13,169 nt of DNA, taken from assembly GCA_010031285.1 (NCBI GenBank), contig RHAY01000010.1, positions 1 through 13,169 on the forward strand, in the 5' to 3' direction. A program made the translations under genes and the position numbers. Shown here one piece after another: positions 5,973-13,169 of this stretch (position 1 is the stretch's first letter; the number at the start of each line of letters is the position of its first letter). The DNA comes from Methylophilaceae bacterium (GTDB lineage: Bacteria > Pseudomonadota > Gammaproteobacteria > Burkholderiales > Methylophilaceae). Under the pieces are notes generated by a model that did no database searches, was not told the origin of the DNA, and worked only from the letters and a program-made list of their open reading frames with translations.

Positions 5973-7250
5973 TTAAGCGAGACTAGTAAATAACTGGATA
6001 TCTACCCAAGTATCTTTTTCTAAATGAGCCATATCTTCATGCAGTACGATAAAGCAGTTCGCTTCACTCATAGACCTGAGAATGCCAGAACCTTGATCCT
6101 TTAAAGGGGTAACATTAAAAATGCCGTCATCATCTTGCTCATAAATACCTCTTTGAAATTCTGTCCTGCCAGGTATTTTTTTAATGGACATTAAAAGTTT
6201 TGCTTTAATAAGAGGCACTTTAGGAATGGGCGTTTGACCCGCTAAAGTCAAAATAGCCTCCCTTACAAATTGATAGAAAGTGACCATAGTCGATACAGGA
6301 TTTCCTGGAAGTCCAAAATAATGACAATGACCAATTTTTCCGTAAGCGAGTGGTCGTCCTGGTTTCATAGAAATTTTCCAAAATAAAATTTCGCCAATTT
6401 TTTTTAATATTTCTTTCATGTAATCTGCTTCACCTACAGAAACACCACCGGTGGTAATAATCACATCAGCCATATTGCTCGCTTTTTTCAAAGTATCTTC
6501 AATAATGTTTTTATCATCCGGGACGACACCAAGATCGATCGCCTCTACATCAAGACATTTTAAAAGACCAATCAGACTATAGCGATTGCTATCGTATACT
6601 TGCCCAGGTGACAGAGGATTTCCAAGTGAAATAATTTCGTCACCTGTCGAAAAAAAAGCCACTCTAATTTTTCGGAAAACTTTGATGGAATCTATACCAA
6701 GTGAAGCAAGTAAACCTAAATCACAAGACTCTATCCTTCGGCCACTTTGAAATACTATTTGCCCACTTTTTATATCTTCGCCTAAGCGTCGAATATTTTG
6801 ATTGAAAAAGGGCTTTGTTTTGAATGCAATAATATCTTGATGAGTTTCAGTATGTTCTTGTGGAATCACAGCATTTAATCCAGCAGGAATACTGGCTCCT
6901 GTCATAATGCGCACGGCTTCATTGGCATTACCCTCTAATTGATTGCCTGCAAATACTTTGCCGGTGATTTGGAGAGAAAAAGGTCCCTCACCCTTAAGCG
7001 AATCTATATTAATTGCATAACCATCCATGGCTGAATTGTCATAATTTGGAACGTTTATATTTGCTTTGACAGATTTAGATAAAATACGATGCAAGGCATC
7101 TTTGATATGAATGGTCTCTTCTTGTTCAAGAGGGCTCAGAAAATTGGTGATCCATGTTCTGGCTTTTTCAACAGACATCGCATTAGGATCGTAATCATGC
7201 TCAATATTAGATTTAGAAATTAAGTCACTTAAACTGATATCTTTTTTCAT
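5973..7250 (-). CDS. moeA: Molybdopterin molybdenumtransferase MoeA
   Basis: This is a 425-residue enzyme that inserts molybdate into adenylylated molybdopterin to form Mo-cofactor. In order one sees the N-terminal MoeA region with the signature VPNYDNSAMDGYAI (68-80), MTGASIPAGLNAVI (116-129), the MoCF-binding domain with TTGGVSVGEADYM (266-278), MKPGRPLAYGK (295-305) and FGLPGNPVSTMV (312-323), and a C-terminal beta domain. The catalytic-type aspartates of the MDGYA and GEADY motifs are present. The ATG overlaps the mobA stop as ATGA (4 nt), so translation is coupled. Co-location with mobA, moaA and a molybdoenzyme supports a role in supplying the formate dehydrogenases. The length is slightly above the usual value (about 410) because of an N-terminal extension. 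Confidence 0.95.
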   Translation of the reverse strand: MKKDISLSDLISKSNIEHDYDPNAMSVEKARTWITNFLSPLEQEETIHIKDALHRILSKSVKANINVPNYDNSAMDGYAINIDSLKGEGPFSLQITGKVFAGNQLEGNANEAVRIMTGASIPAGLNAVIPQEHTETHQDIIAFKTKPFFNQNIRRLGEDIKSGQIVFQSGRRIESCDLGLLASLGIDSIKVFRKIRVAFFSTGDEIISLGNPLSPGQVYDSNRYSLIGLLKCLDVEAIDLGVVPDDKNIIEDTLKKASNMADVIITTGGVSVGEADYMKEILKKIGEILFWKISMKPGRPLAYGKIGHCHYFGLPGNPVSTMVTFYQFVREAILTLAGQTPIPKVPLIKAKLLMSIKKIPGRTEFQRGIYEQDDDGIFNVTPLKDQGSGILRSMSEANCFIVLHEDMAHLEKDTWVDIQLFTSLA

Positions 7251-7822
7251 AGAAGTGTTTTCTCTAATTCTTGAGGCGTATTAATATTAATAAACTGTGA
7301 CTGATCATGAAATCGCACAACACAAAAAGGGAGTTGTCTCACCCAATCTTCAATCTTACGTCCTCCTTGATTAAAGAAATCTTGAAGATTTTTTAATGTA
7401 GATGTATGACATAAAAGACATGCTGATTGTAAACCATCATTTGTTTCAGGCACTGCAGCGAGAGTTTTTTGTGCCTCAACTGCTTTCATTAAATCTGCAA
7501 CAAGACTATGTGGAAGATTAGGTGTATCGCATGGCACGAACTGAATCCAATCCGTTTTTATTTTTTGTAAGCTAGTTAACATCCCTAAAAGAGGGCCTTC
7601 TTGATTAGATAATGCATCATCGATGAGAGGTAAACTAAATTTTACAAAATCATCTTGATTTTGATGTGTATTAATCACAATATGTTTTGCTTGGGATTTC
7701 ATACGGTCAATGACATAAGTAATTAAAGGCTTATCTTTAAATAAAACAGTTGCCTTATTTTGAACCAACATACGTTTTGATTGGCCACCCGCTAATATGA
7801 CCACCGTGACTTTGTCATACAC
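7247..7822 (-). CDS. mobA: Molybdenum cofactor guanylyltransferase MobA
   Basis: This is a 191-residue nucleotidyltransferase that attaches GMP to Mo-molybdopterin, the step leading to the bis-MGD cofactor used by formate dehydrogenases. The N-terminal nucleotide-binding loop LAGGQSKRM is at 10-18, and the metal-binding VPCDTP has D99. In the loop, the family's usual GG-x-DK is replaced by VQNK, so the aspartate before the lysine is asparagine; the fold and other motifs look intact. The start is GTG at 7820-7822, since no in-frame ATG is available close by and the moaA stop is 6 nt upstream. A GGGGG stretch (7832-7836) about 9 nt before it may serve as the ribosome binding site. It overlaps moeA by 4 nt. 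Confidence 0.9.
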   Translation of the reverse strand: MYDKVTVVILAGGQSKRMLVQNKATVLFKDKPLITYVIDRMKSQAKHIVINTHQNQDDFVKFSLPLIDDALSNQEGPLLGMLTSLQKIKTDWIQFVPCDTPNLPHSLVADLMKAVEAQKTLAAVPETNDGLQSACLLCHTSTLKNLQDFFNQGGRKIEDWVRQLPFCVVRFHDQSQFININTPQELEKTLL

Positions 7823-7828
7823 TTAAAT

Positions 7829-8839
7829 TTAACCCCCGGTATGTGACATAAATCGCACGACCGCAGGTTTATGGACCTTAAGATTAAAATCATGCGATTC
7901 CGGTTTAACCATCATACTTTCTATGATTGCTTTTTGAATAGGCCAATCTTCATTCGGATATTGTCTTAAAAGTGGCATGAGTTCTATTTTTTCTTCTTGT
8001 CCTAGGCATAAAAATAATTCGCCTTTTGATGAGACTCTGACACGATTACAGGTGTCGCAGAAATTATGGCTATGAGGAGAAATAAAACCTATCTTGGTCG
8101 TCTGATTAGCGACTTGCCAGTATTTTGCAGGACCACCCGAAGTGAAAGTGGTTGGGATTAAATTAAAATGTTTTTGTAAATTTTTTAATACTTCGTCATT
8201 GCTTATGTAGGTATCTTTTCTCCTGTGATCTATATCACCTAAAGGCATTTCCTCTATAAATGAAATGTCTATTTTTTTTCTGATTGCAAAATTAACAAGA
8301 TTAATAGCTTCATGATCATTTGTATGGCGCATTAAAACCGAATTGAGCTTGATAGCTGTGAATCCTATTTCCATTGCTTTATCAATGCCTTCTAAAACTT
8401 TATTTAAATCACCGACCCGTGTAATTTTTTTAAATAAATGATGATCTAAACTATCAAGACTGATATTAATTCTTTTAACATTCGAATCTCTTAGCATTTC
8501 AGCATGCTCAACTAATTGGCTTCCATTTGTTGTTATGACAATTTCTTCGAGGGTTGGTATGGTTGATATTTCGCGAAAAAGCCAGCCAATATTTTTTCTA
8601 ACCAATGGCTCTCCACCGGTAATTCTTACTTTTGTGATACCAAGTGAGGCAAAGATTCTTACAATTCTTGCTGATTCTTCAAGGGTGAGTAATTCATTGC
8701 GAGGCAAGAATTTCATATTTTCACTCATGCAATATAAACAGCGAAAATCACAGCGATCTGTGACTGATAGGCGAAGATAATTTATCTTTCTATCAAACAG
8801 ATCAATGAGTTTTAGTGGGGATTCTTTTTGCACAGGCAC
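7829..8839 (-). CDS. moaA: GTP 3',8-cyclase MoaA
   Basis: This is a 336-residue radical SAM enzyme catalysing the first step of molybdopterin synthesis, conversion of GTP to 3',8-cyclo-GTP, with MoaC completing cyclic pyranopterin formation. The SAM-binding [4Fe-4S] cluster is CDFRCLYC (C30, C34, C37). The second, substrate-binding cluster is C261, C264 and C278. RITGGEP (72-78) contacts SAM, and the protein ends in the functionally important Gly-Gly. The start is GTG at 8837-8839; a stop codon lies directly upstream in frame and no ATG is near, although the GTG two codons on is an alternative. No clear Shine-Dalgarno is seen and the upstream gene stops 4 nt before, suggesting reinitiation. 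MoaC, MoaD, MoaE and Mog are not in the window. Confidence 0.95.
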   Translation of the reverse strand: MPVQKESPLKLIDLFDRKINYLRLSVTDRCDFRCLYCMSENMKFLPRNELLTLEESARIVRIFASLGITKVRITGGEPLVRKNIGWLFREISTIPTLEEIVITTNGSQLVEHAEMLRDSNVKRINISLDSLDHHLFKKITRVGDLNKVLEGIDKAMEIGFTAIKLNSVLMRHTNDHEAINLVNFAIRKKIDISFIEEMPLGDIDHRRKDTYISNDEVLKNLQKHFNLIPTTFTSGGPAKYWQVANQTTKIGFISPHSHNFCDTCNRVRVSSKGELFLCLGQEEKIELMPLLRQYPNEDWPIQKAIIESMMVKPESHDFNLKVHKPAVVRFMSHTGG

Positions 8840-8843
8840 TTAA

Positions 8844-10973
8844 CTATGCTAGCTCGACTTCAACAAGACAATCATGAGATGTCGGTGAATGTCCCATATC
8901 GCCAAAGGCGTTTGAACTCACAGAATTAACAACGCCTTTATTATGTTGCCTCCAATAACCTAAAGTTGCCACTACAATACCTTGATTAACATCAGTAGTA
9001 ACTTTTGATTTCGCTTCAAAGTAACCTCGGTCATTAAAAACTTTAGCTTGATCACCATCTTTGATTCCACGAGCGTTAGCATCGAGAGGGTGAATCATTA
9101 CGAATTGCTCACCTTGAGCTTTGAGTTTATTTTCAATATTTGCATAACTTGAATTAATAAACCCGTGACTTTTTGGCGCCAAAATATTTAAAGGATACTT
9201 TTTGGCGAGTGAAGGATTTGCGGATGGGGTTTCTTTTGATGGAATATAATCCGGAAGTTCTGGGATATCTTCGCCCGGTTGGAAGGCATCATACATTTGT
9301 CTAAAAGGGCCAGCGACAAAATTCTTTGCTCCAATGACTCTAAACTGGCATTTACCAGAAGGGGTGGGGAATTTGCCTTCTTTGTGAGGGGCGCGATTAT
9401 CTTTTGTTCCAACTTTTATTCTCGCGTAACCATGTTTTTTTAAATAGGCTAAATCTATACCTTCACACGCAGGTGAATTCCAATCAACATAATGTTCTAG
9501 ACATTCACTATCTGTCCACTTAAAACACTCTTCTTCAAAGCCAAATCTTTGAGCAAGACGTCTAAAAATTTCATAGTTCGGAATCGCTTCACCAGGAGAA
9601 TCGACGCATTTAGTATTATATGTAAGGTATAAATGACCCCAAGATAAAATAATATCCTCCTGCTCAGCGCCCATGGAGGCCGGCAAAAGAATGTCGGCAT
9701 ATGCCGCCGTATCAGATATAAAATGTTCTGCTGACACAAGAAATAAATCTTCCCGTTTTAAGCCTTCTAATATTTTTTCACTTTCGGTTGCTTGTGTTAC
9801 AGGATTTGTATTCCAACACATCATTGATTTAATAGGTGTCTTGAGTTTTTGTTCACCTGTTAGTACTCTTCCTAATTGAAGATTATTGACCACTTGAGTA
9901 CCTTCAGGAATGAGATCTGGCCTACATATCACATCAAATTTATACGGTTGCTCCCAGACGGGAAATTGAAGGATACCCCCACCTACATGTCTCCATGCGC
10001 CAGTAAGTGCTGGAAGGCAAGTAACTGCTCTGATTGTTTGGCCGCCCCCCCAGCTTTTTTCTAGAGCAACACCAATTCGAATTGCAGAAGGTTGTGTTGT
10101 TGCATATTCTCTGGCAAGTTTTCGAATGTCTTCTGCTGGAATCCCTGTAATAGCGGCTGCCCACTCAGGAGTCCTTTCTTTTGCTAAAGCTGCTAATTCA
10201 GGAAAGCCTTCGGTATATCGATCAACATAATCTTGATCAACTAAATTTTCTTGAATAATGACATGCATCATGGCCATTGCAAGCGCACCGTCTGTCCCAG
10301 GCTTAGGGCAAATATGCCAATCTGCTTCTTTAGCTGTTTTAGAAGCATAAGCATCAATTACAACAACTTTCGCACCTTTTTTTTGCGCTTCTTTAACAAT
10401 ATGCCAATGATGGAGATTTGTACTCACAGAATTACAAGCCCAAATAATAATATATTTAGAATGAATAAAACTTTCTGGATCCACACCGGCTGTTGGCCCA
10501 ATTGTGAGGAGCCAAGCCGTGCAAGAACCCTCCCCGCAAAATGTTCTTTCAGTGACAGTAGCACCTAATCTTGCAAAGAATGAGTCACCTCCGTTTAATC
10601 CATGCACTAATCCCTGATTGCCCAAGTAACTATTAGGCATAATGGCTTCTGAACCATATTCGTTAATAATGGTCTTCCATCTGCTGACAATAGTATCAAG
10701 CGCTTCATCCCATGAGATTCTTTGAAATTGTTTAGACCCTTTAGGCCCAACTCGTTTCATAGGATAAAGAAGTCGGTCAGGATGATAGTGACGTTTTTCG
10801 TAATCTTGAACTTTGACACATAAGCCACCACGAGTCATCGGATGATCTTTATTGCCTTTGACCCCGATAAGTTTATGATCACGAACTTCGTAAATCATTG
10901 AACAGGTATCCGGACAGTCATGCGGGCAGCCGCCATGAAAAAATTGACTTTCTTGATGAGCTTGAATTGCCAT
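8844..10973 (-). CDS. Molybdopterin oxidoreductase (DMSO reductase superfamily), possible second formate dehydrogenase
   Basis: This is a 709-residue catalytic subunit of the bis-MGD family. The N-terminal [4Fe-4S] site is CPHDCPDTC plus GGLC (C16, C20, C24, C52). RISWDEALDTI follows, then a probable metal-ligand region TERTFCGEGSCTAW (C146, C151). The C-terminal molydopterin-dinucleotide-binding domain (HGFINSSYANIE and DANARGIKDGDQAKVF) is complete. There is no twin-arginine signal, so it is cytoplasmic. Methylotrophs carry a second formate dehydrogenase of this general superfamily (the Fdh4 type), and the position opposite fdsGB and upstream of Moco genes fits that. However, the Sec/Cys-His pair of classical formate dehydrogenases is absent, so the substrate is uncertain. 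The start is the ATG at 10971-10973, preceded by AAAGGA at 6-nt spacing; a TTG five codons upstream would lie at that ribosome binding site. Confidence 0.85.
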   Translation of the reverse strand: MAIQAHQESQFFHGGCPHDCPDTCSMIYEVRDHKLIGVKGNKDHPMTRGGLCVKVQDYEKRHYHPDRLLYPMKRVGPKGSKQFQRISWDEALDTIVSRWKTIINEYGSEAIMPNSYLGNQGLVHGLNGGDSFFARLGATVTERTFCGEGSCTAWLLTIGPTAGVDPESFIHSKYIIIWACNSVSTNLHHWHIVKEAQKKGAKVVVIDAYASKTAKEADWHICPKPGTDGALAMAMMHVIIQENLVDQDYVDRYTEGFPELAALAKERTPEWAAAITGIPAEDIRKLAREYATTQPSAIRIGVALEKSWGGGQTIRAVTCLPALTGAWRHVGGGILQFPVWEQPYKFDVICRPDLIPEGTQVVNNLQLGRVLTGEQKLKTPIKSMMCWNTNPVTQATESEKILEGLKREDLFLVSAEHFISDTAAYADILLPASMGAEQEDIILSWGHLYLTYNTKCVDSPGEAIPNYEIFRRLAQRFGFEEECFKWTDSECLEHYVDWNSPACEGIDLAYLKKHGYARIKVGTKDNRAPHKEGKFPTPSGKCQFRVIGAKNFVAGPFRQMYDAFQPGEDIPELPDYIPSKETPSANPSLAKKYPLNILAPKSHGFINSSYANIENKLKAQGEQFVMIHPLDANARGIKDGDQAKVFNDRGYFEAKSKVTTDVNQGIVVATLGYWRQHNKGVVNSVSSNAFGDMGHSPTSHDCLVEVELA

Positions 10974-11082
10974 ACCAAATCCTTTCAATTTTAGTTTGAA
11001 TAATACTAATGCCGGAGCGAGACAAGATTATAATAATGTACTTTAGGGGAAAAGTAATAAAGAAATAAACATGGAGACGTTT
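10974..11082. promoter_or_regulatory. Divergent promoter region between the molybdoenzyme operon and fdsGBA
   Basis: This 109-nt gap must carry promoters for both divergent operons. A perfect TATAAT lies on the + strand at 11029-11034, and an overlapping TATAAT on the minus strand at 11032-11027, giving a bidirectional -10 candidate. Neither has a good -35 at 16-18 nt, which suggests activator dependence or a misplaced guess. TTGTCT on the minus strand (11024-11019) is a -35-like hexamer for a more downstream leftward start. An inverted repeat TACTTT (11039-11044) / AAAGTA (11051-11056) with AGGGGA between may be an operator. No ModE-like or Moco-riboswitch pattern was recognised. Confidence 0.45.
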
Positions 11083-11568
11083 GTGAATGAATCTATCTTG
11101 AGTCCTCAAGACTTTAAGGTTGTAAATCAGTGCATTGAAAATTATAGACACATGCCAGGTGCTCTATTGCCATTATTGCATGCGATTCAAGATGATTTGG
11201 GATATATTCCTCAAGTTGCCTACCCAAATATTGCGTCTGCTCTAAGTTTGTCTGTGGCTGAAGTCCATGGAGTGGTAACTTTTTATCATCATTTTAGAAC
11301 GCATCAACCTGGCCGCAATATCCTTCAAATTTGTCGTGCAGAATCTTGCCAAGCGATGGGAAGTGATGCACTTGAAGCCTATATTAAAAAGACGCTAGGT
11401 GTCGAATTTCATGAAACTACTCCTGACGGATCGATTACGCTTGAGCCTATATACTGCTTAGGGAATTGTGCTTGCTCGCCAAGTGTCATGATTAATGAAG
11501 AAGTTCATGGCCGTGTAGACCACAAAAAAATAGATCAATTGATTTCGGATTTAAAGGGCAAAACATGA
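11083..11568 (+). CDS. fdsG: NAD-dependent formate dehydrogenase gamma subunit (NuoE-like)
   Basis: This is a 161-residue cytoplasmic [2Fe-2S] subunit of the soluble formate dehydrogenase FdsGBA, homologous to NuoE. A helical N-terminal part contains MPGALLPLLHAIQDDLGYIP and VAEVHGVVTFYHHF. A thioredoxin-like domain then carries cluster ligands C84, C89, C125 and C129 (CRAESC and CLGNC). The start preferred here is GTG at 11083, because GGAG (11073-11076) stands 6 nt before it. The ATG at 11071, four codons upstream, is the alternative and lacks a good ribosome binding site. The stop overlaps the fdsB start as ATGA, so the subunits are translationally coupled. The gene order G-B-A is that of the fds operons of betaproteobacteria. 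Identity as Fds rather than Nuo or Hox follows from the fused FdsB architecture and the absence of other nuo genes. Confidence 0.9.
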   Translation: MNESILSPQDFKVVNQCIENYRHMPGALLPLLHAIQDDLGYIPQVAYPNIASALSLSVAEVHGVVTFYHHFRTHQPGRNILQICRAESCQAMGSDALEAYIKKTLGVEFHETTPDGSITLEPIYCLGNCACSPSVMINEEVHGRVDHKKIDQLISDLKGKT

Positions 11569-13118
11569 GTATTAAAATTTTTGTACCCATAGATTCAACA
11601 GCGCTCTCTCTTGGCGCTCATGAAGTCGCAGAAGTCATTGCAAAAGAAGCACAAGCTAAAAAAATAGATATTGAAATTATCCGCAATAGTTCACGTGGGT
11701 TATTTTGGCTAGAAACTCTAGTTGAAGTCGAAACACCCCAAGGGCGAATAGGTTTTGGCCCCGTTACTCCAAGTGATGTGAAATCTTTATTTGATGCAGA
11801 CTTTATAAATGGTGGTAAGCATCCTCTGGCATTAGGCTTAGTTGCAGATATTGATTGGTTAAAAAAACAAGAACGCTTAACTTTTGCACGTATGGGTATT
11901 ACAGAGCCCACCAGTATTGATCAATATGAAGCACATGACGGATTCCAAGGCTTAAAAAATGCACTGAAATTAAAACCTGAAGCGATTGTAGAAACCATAA
12001 CTTCTTCTGGTCTGCGCGGTCGAGGCGGTGCAGCTTTTCCGACAGGGATTAAATGGAAAACGGTATTGGATACCAAAGCTACACAAAAATACATTGTATG
12101 TAATGCGGACGAGGGGGACTCAGGCACTTATTCAGATCGCATGATTATGGAAGGCGATCCTTTTGTTTTGATCGAAGGCATGATTATTGCAGGTCTTGCT
12201 GTTGGGGCCTCACAAGGTTATATCTATCTACGTTCTGAATACCCTCACGCGTTAAAAACTTTAAATGAAGCTATTTATCAAGCGACTAAGGCGGGATATT
12301 TAGGCGAAGATATTTTAAAGTCAGGCCAAGCTTTCCATTTAGAGGTAAGACGCGCAGCAGGCGCATATATTTGCGGTGAAGAAACTTCACTATTAGAGAG
12401 CTTGGAAGGTAAAAGGGGGCTGGTGCGATTTAAGCCACCACTTCCTGCAATCGAGGGCCTATTTGGAAAACCAACTGTTGTTAATAACGTCATTTCACTC
12501 GCAACTGTACCCATTATTTTGTCCAAAGGCGCTAAGTATTATCAGGACTTTGGCATGGGTAAATCACGGGGCACGCTACCTATTCAACTTGCAGGTAATT
12601 TAAAACGCACAGGGCTAATTGAAAAGGCATTTGGTATTACTTTAAGAGAACTTCTTTATGATTTTGGTGGAGGCTCTCTATCAGGTAAGCCTATTAAAGC
12701 CGTGCAAGTGGGTGGTCCATTAGGAGCATACCTTCCTGAATCTCAATTTGATACGCCACTCGATTATGAAAAATTTTCTGAAATTTGGGCGGTCTTAGGG
12801 CATGGCGGTATTGTAGCGTTTGATGAAACAGTGAATATGGCTAAGATGGCGCGTTATGCATTTGATTTTTGTGCGATTGAATCATGTGGAAAATGTACAC
12901 CGTGTCGAATTGGATCGACCCGTGGTGCGGAAGTGATTGATCATATTATGCAAGGTCATGATGTTAAGAAACACGTCGCATTAATTAGAGACCTGTCAGA
13001 TACCATGTTAAATGGATCTTTATGTGCATTAGGTGGTATGACACCTTACCCCGTTTTGAGCGCTTTGAATCATTTCCCTAAAGACTTTGGGGTTGATGCA
13101 AAAGATCTCAAGGCATAG
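11565..13118 (+). CDS. fdsB: NAD-dependent formate dehydrogenase beta subunit (NuoF-like)
   Basis: This is a 517-residue FMN and [4Fe-4S] subunit that passes electrons from the FdsA/FdsG clusters to NAD+. Residues 1 to about 110 form an N-terminal thioredoxin-like domain without any cysteine, as expected for the degenerate domain fused in FdsB. The NuoF part follows, with FMN/NAD-binding GRGGAAFPTGIKWK (152-165), NADEGDSGTY (180-189), GAYICGEETSLLESLEGKRG (266-285), and the cluster ligands C441, C444, C447 (ESCGKCTPCR) with C487 (GSLCALGG). The ATG overlaps the fdsG stop. The molybdenum-containing alpha subunit probably begins 39 nt after the stop. The length and motif order are normal. Confidence 0.95.
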   Translation: MSIKIFVPIDSTALSLGAHEVAEVIAKEAQAKKIDIEIIRNSSRGLFWLETLVEVETPQGRIGFGPVTPSDVKSLFDADFINGGKHPLALGLVADIDWLKKQERLTFARMGITEPTSIDQYEAHDGFQGLKNALKLKPEAIVETITSSGLRGRGGAAFPTGIKWKTVLDTKATQKYIVCNADEGDSGTYSDRMIMEGDPFVLIEGMIIAGLAVGASQGYIYLRSEYPHALKTLNEAIYQATKAGYLGEDILKSGQAFHLEVRRAAGAYICGEETSLLESLEGKRGLVRFKPPLPAIEGLFGKPTVVNNVISLATVPIILSKGAKYYQDFGMGKSRGTLPIQLAGNLKRTGLIEKAFGITLRELLYDFGGGSLSGKPIKAVQVGGPLGAYLPESQFDTPLDYEKFSEIWAVLGHGGIVAFDETVNMAKMARYAFDFCAIESCGKCTPCRIGSTRGAEVIDHIMQGHDVKKHVALIRDLSDTMLNGSLCALGGMTPYPVLSALNHFPKDFGVDAKDLKA

Positions 13119-13157
13119 ACTAACACATTGATTTGATGATTTATTTTGAGATGATAT

Positions 13158-13169
13158 ATGGATGATGTA
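13158..13169 (+). CDS. fdsA: Start of the next gene, probably formate dehydrogenase alpha subunit (partial)
   Basis: Only four codons (Met-Asp-Asp-Val) are visible before the window ends, so the protein itself cannot be identified. The call rests on gene order: fdsA follows fdsB in fdsGBACD operons. A weak GAG (13148-13150) precedes the ATG by 7 nt. The ATG at 13151 is out of frame with this one and closes after four codons. The 39-nt gap after fdsB holds no terminator. Confidence 0.5.

Noticed and set aside
9188..9739. Minus-strand frames of 74-80 codons inside the molybdoenzyme gene
   Set aside because: They lie wholly within a well-supported gene in another frame and show no recognisable domains.
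10045..10051. C7 run in the molybdoenzyme gene as a possible frameshift site
   Set aside because: The translation across it (SWGGGQTIRAV) matches the family pattern and the frame stays open to the normal C-terminus.
10251..10568. A 105-codon + strand open frame antisense to the molybdoenzyme
   Set aside because: It is a shadow of the real gene: its Cys/Met/His-rich composition comes from antisense codons, and no motif or ribosome binding site supports it.
10974..11082. Moco riboswitch or ModE operator in the divergent region
   Set aside because: No conserved aptamer-like stems or ModE-type palindrome could be recognised in this short AT-rich gap.
11618..12526. Minus-strand frames of 68-97 codons opposite fdsB
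   Set aside because: Low-complexity antisense shadows without a ribosome binding site or family resemblance.

Overview
The window is a compact, AT-rich, gene-dense bacterial segment. Gene content points to a betaproteobacterial methylotroph of the Methylophilaceae, probably a streamlined freshwater or marine type (OM43 / Methylopumilus-like). The reasons are a XoxJ/MxaJ-type periplasmic protein followed by a XoxG-type cytochrome c, an NAD-linked formate dehydrogenase operon (fdsGBA), a second formate-dehydrogenase-like molybdoenzyme, and molybdenum cofactor genes beside them. Genus-level assignment is inference. No tRNA, rRNA, CRISPR array or mobile element was seen, and no gene-free stretch exceeds 300 bases.

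Layout. Positions 1-94 are a non-coding leader with nested inverted repeats and a strong intrinsic terminator. On the + strand follow xoxJ (125-982), an intercistronic hairpin, xoxG (1139-1627), a terminator, and ndh (1726-2934), a type II NADH dehydrogenase. Compared with the E. coli-type enzyme, ndh appears to lack one block of about 33 residues. It converges on, and overlaps by 4 nt, a seven-gene minus-strand directon. Reading in its own direction from 10973 down to 2931, that directon holds a molybdopterin oxidoreductase, moaA, mobA, moeA, bcp, phoH and lplT, with gaps of at most 9 nt or overlaps. Divergent from it, fdsG (11083-11568) and fdsB (11565-13118) run to the right, and the first four codons of what is probably fdsA reach the edge.

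How the genes fit together. XoxJ and XoxG serve a periplasmic PQQ methanol dehydrogenase of the lanthanide type, whose catalytic subunit is not in the window. Formate, the end of C1 oxidation, is oxidised by FdsGBA with NADH formation. NDH-2 can pass NADH electrons to quinone. MoaA, MobA and MoeA make the bis-MGD molybdenum cofactor needed by FdsA and by the second molybdoenzyme, so cofactor supply is linked to a cofactor consumer. Bcp, PhoH and LplT are housekeeping genes at the tail of that operon.

The observations most worth checking are the missing FAD-domain block in NDH-2, the alternating complementary repeats in the xoxJ leader, and the absence of the Cys/Sec-His signature in the presumed second formate dehydrogenase.
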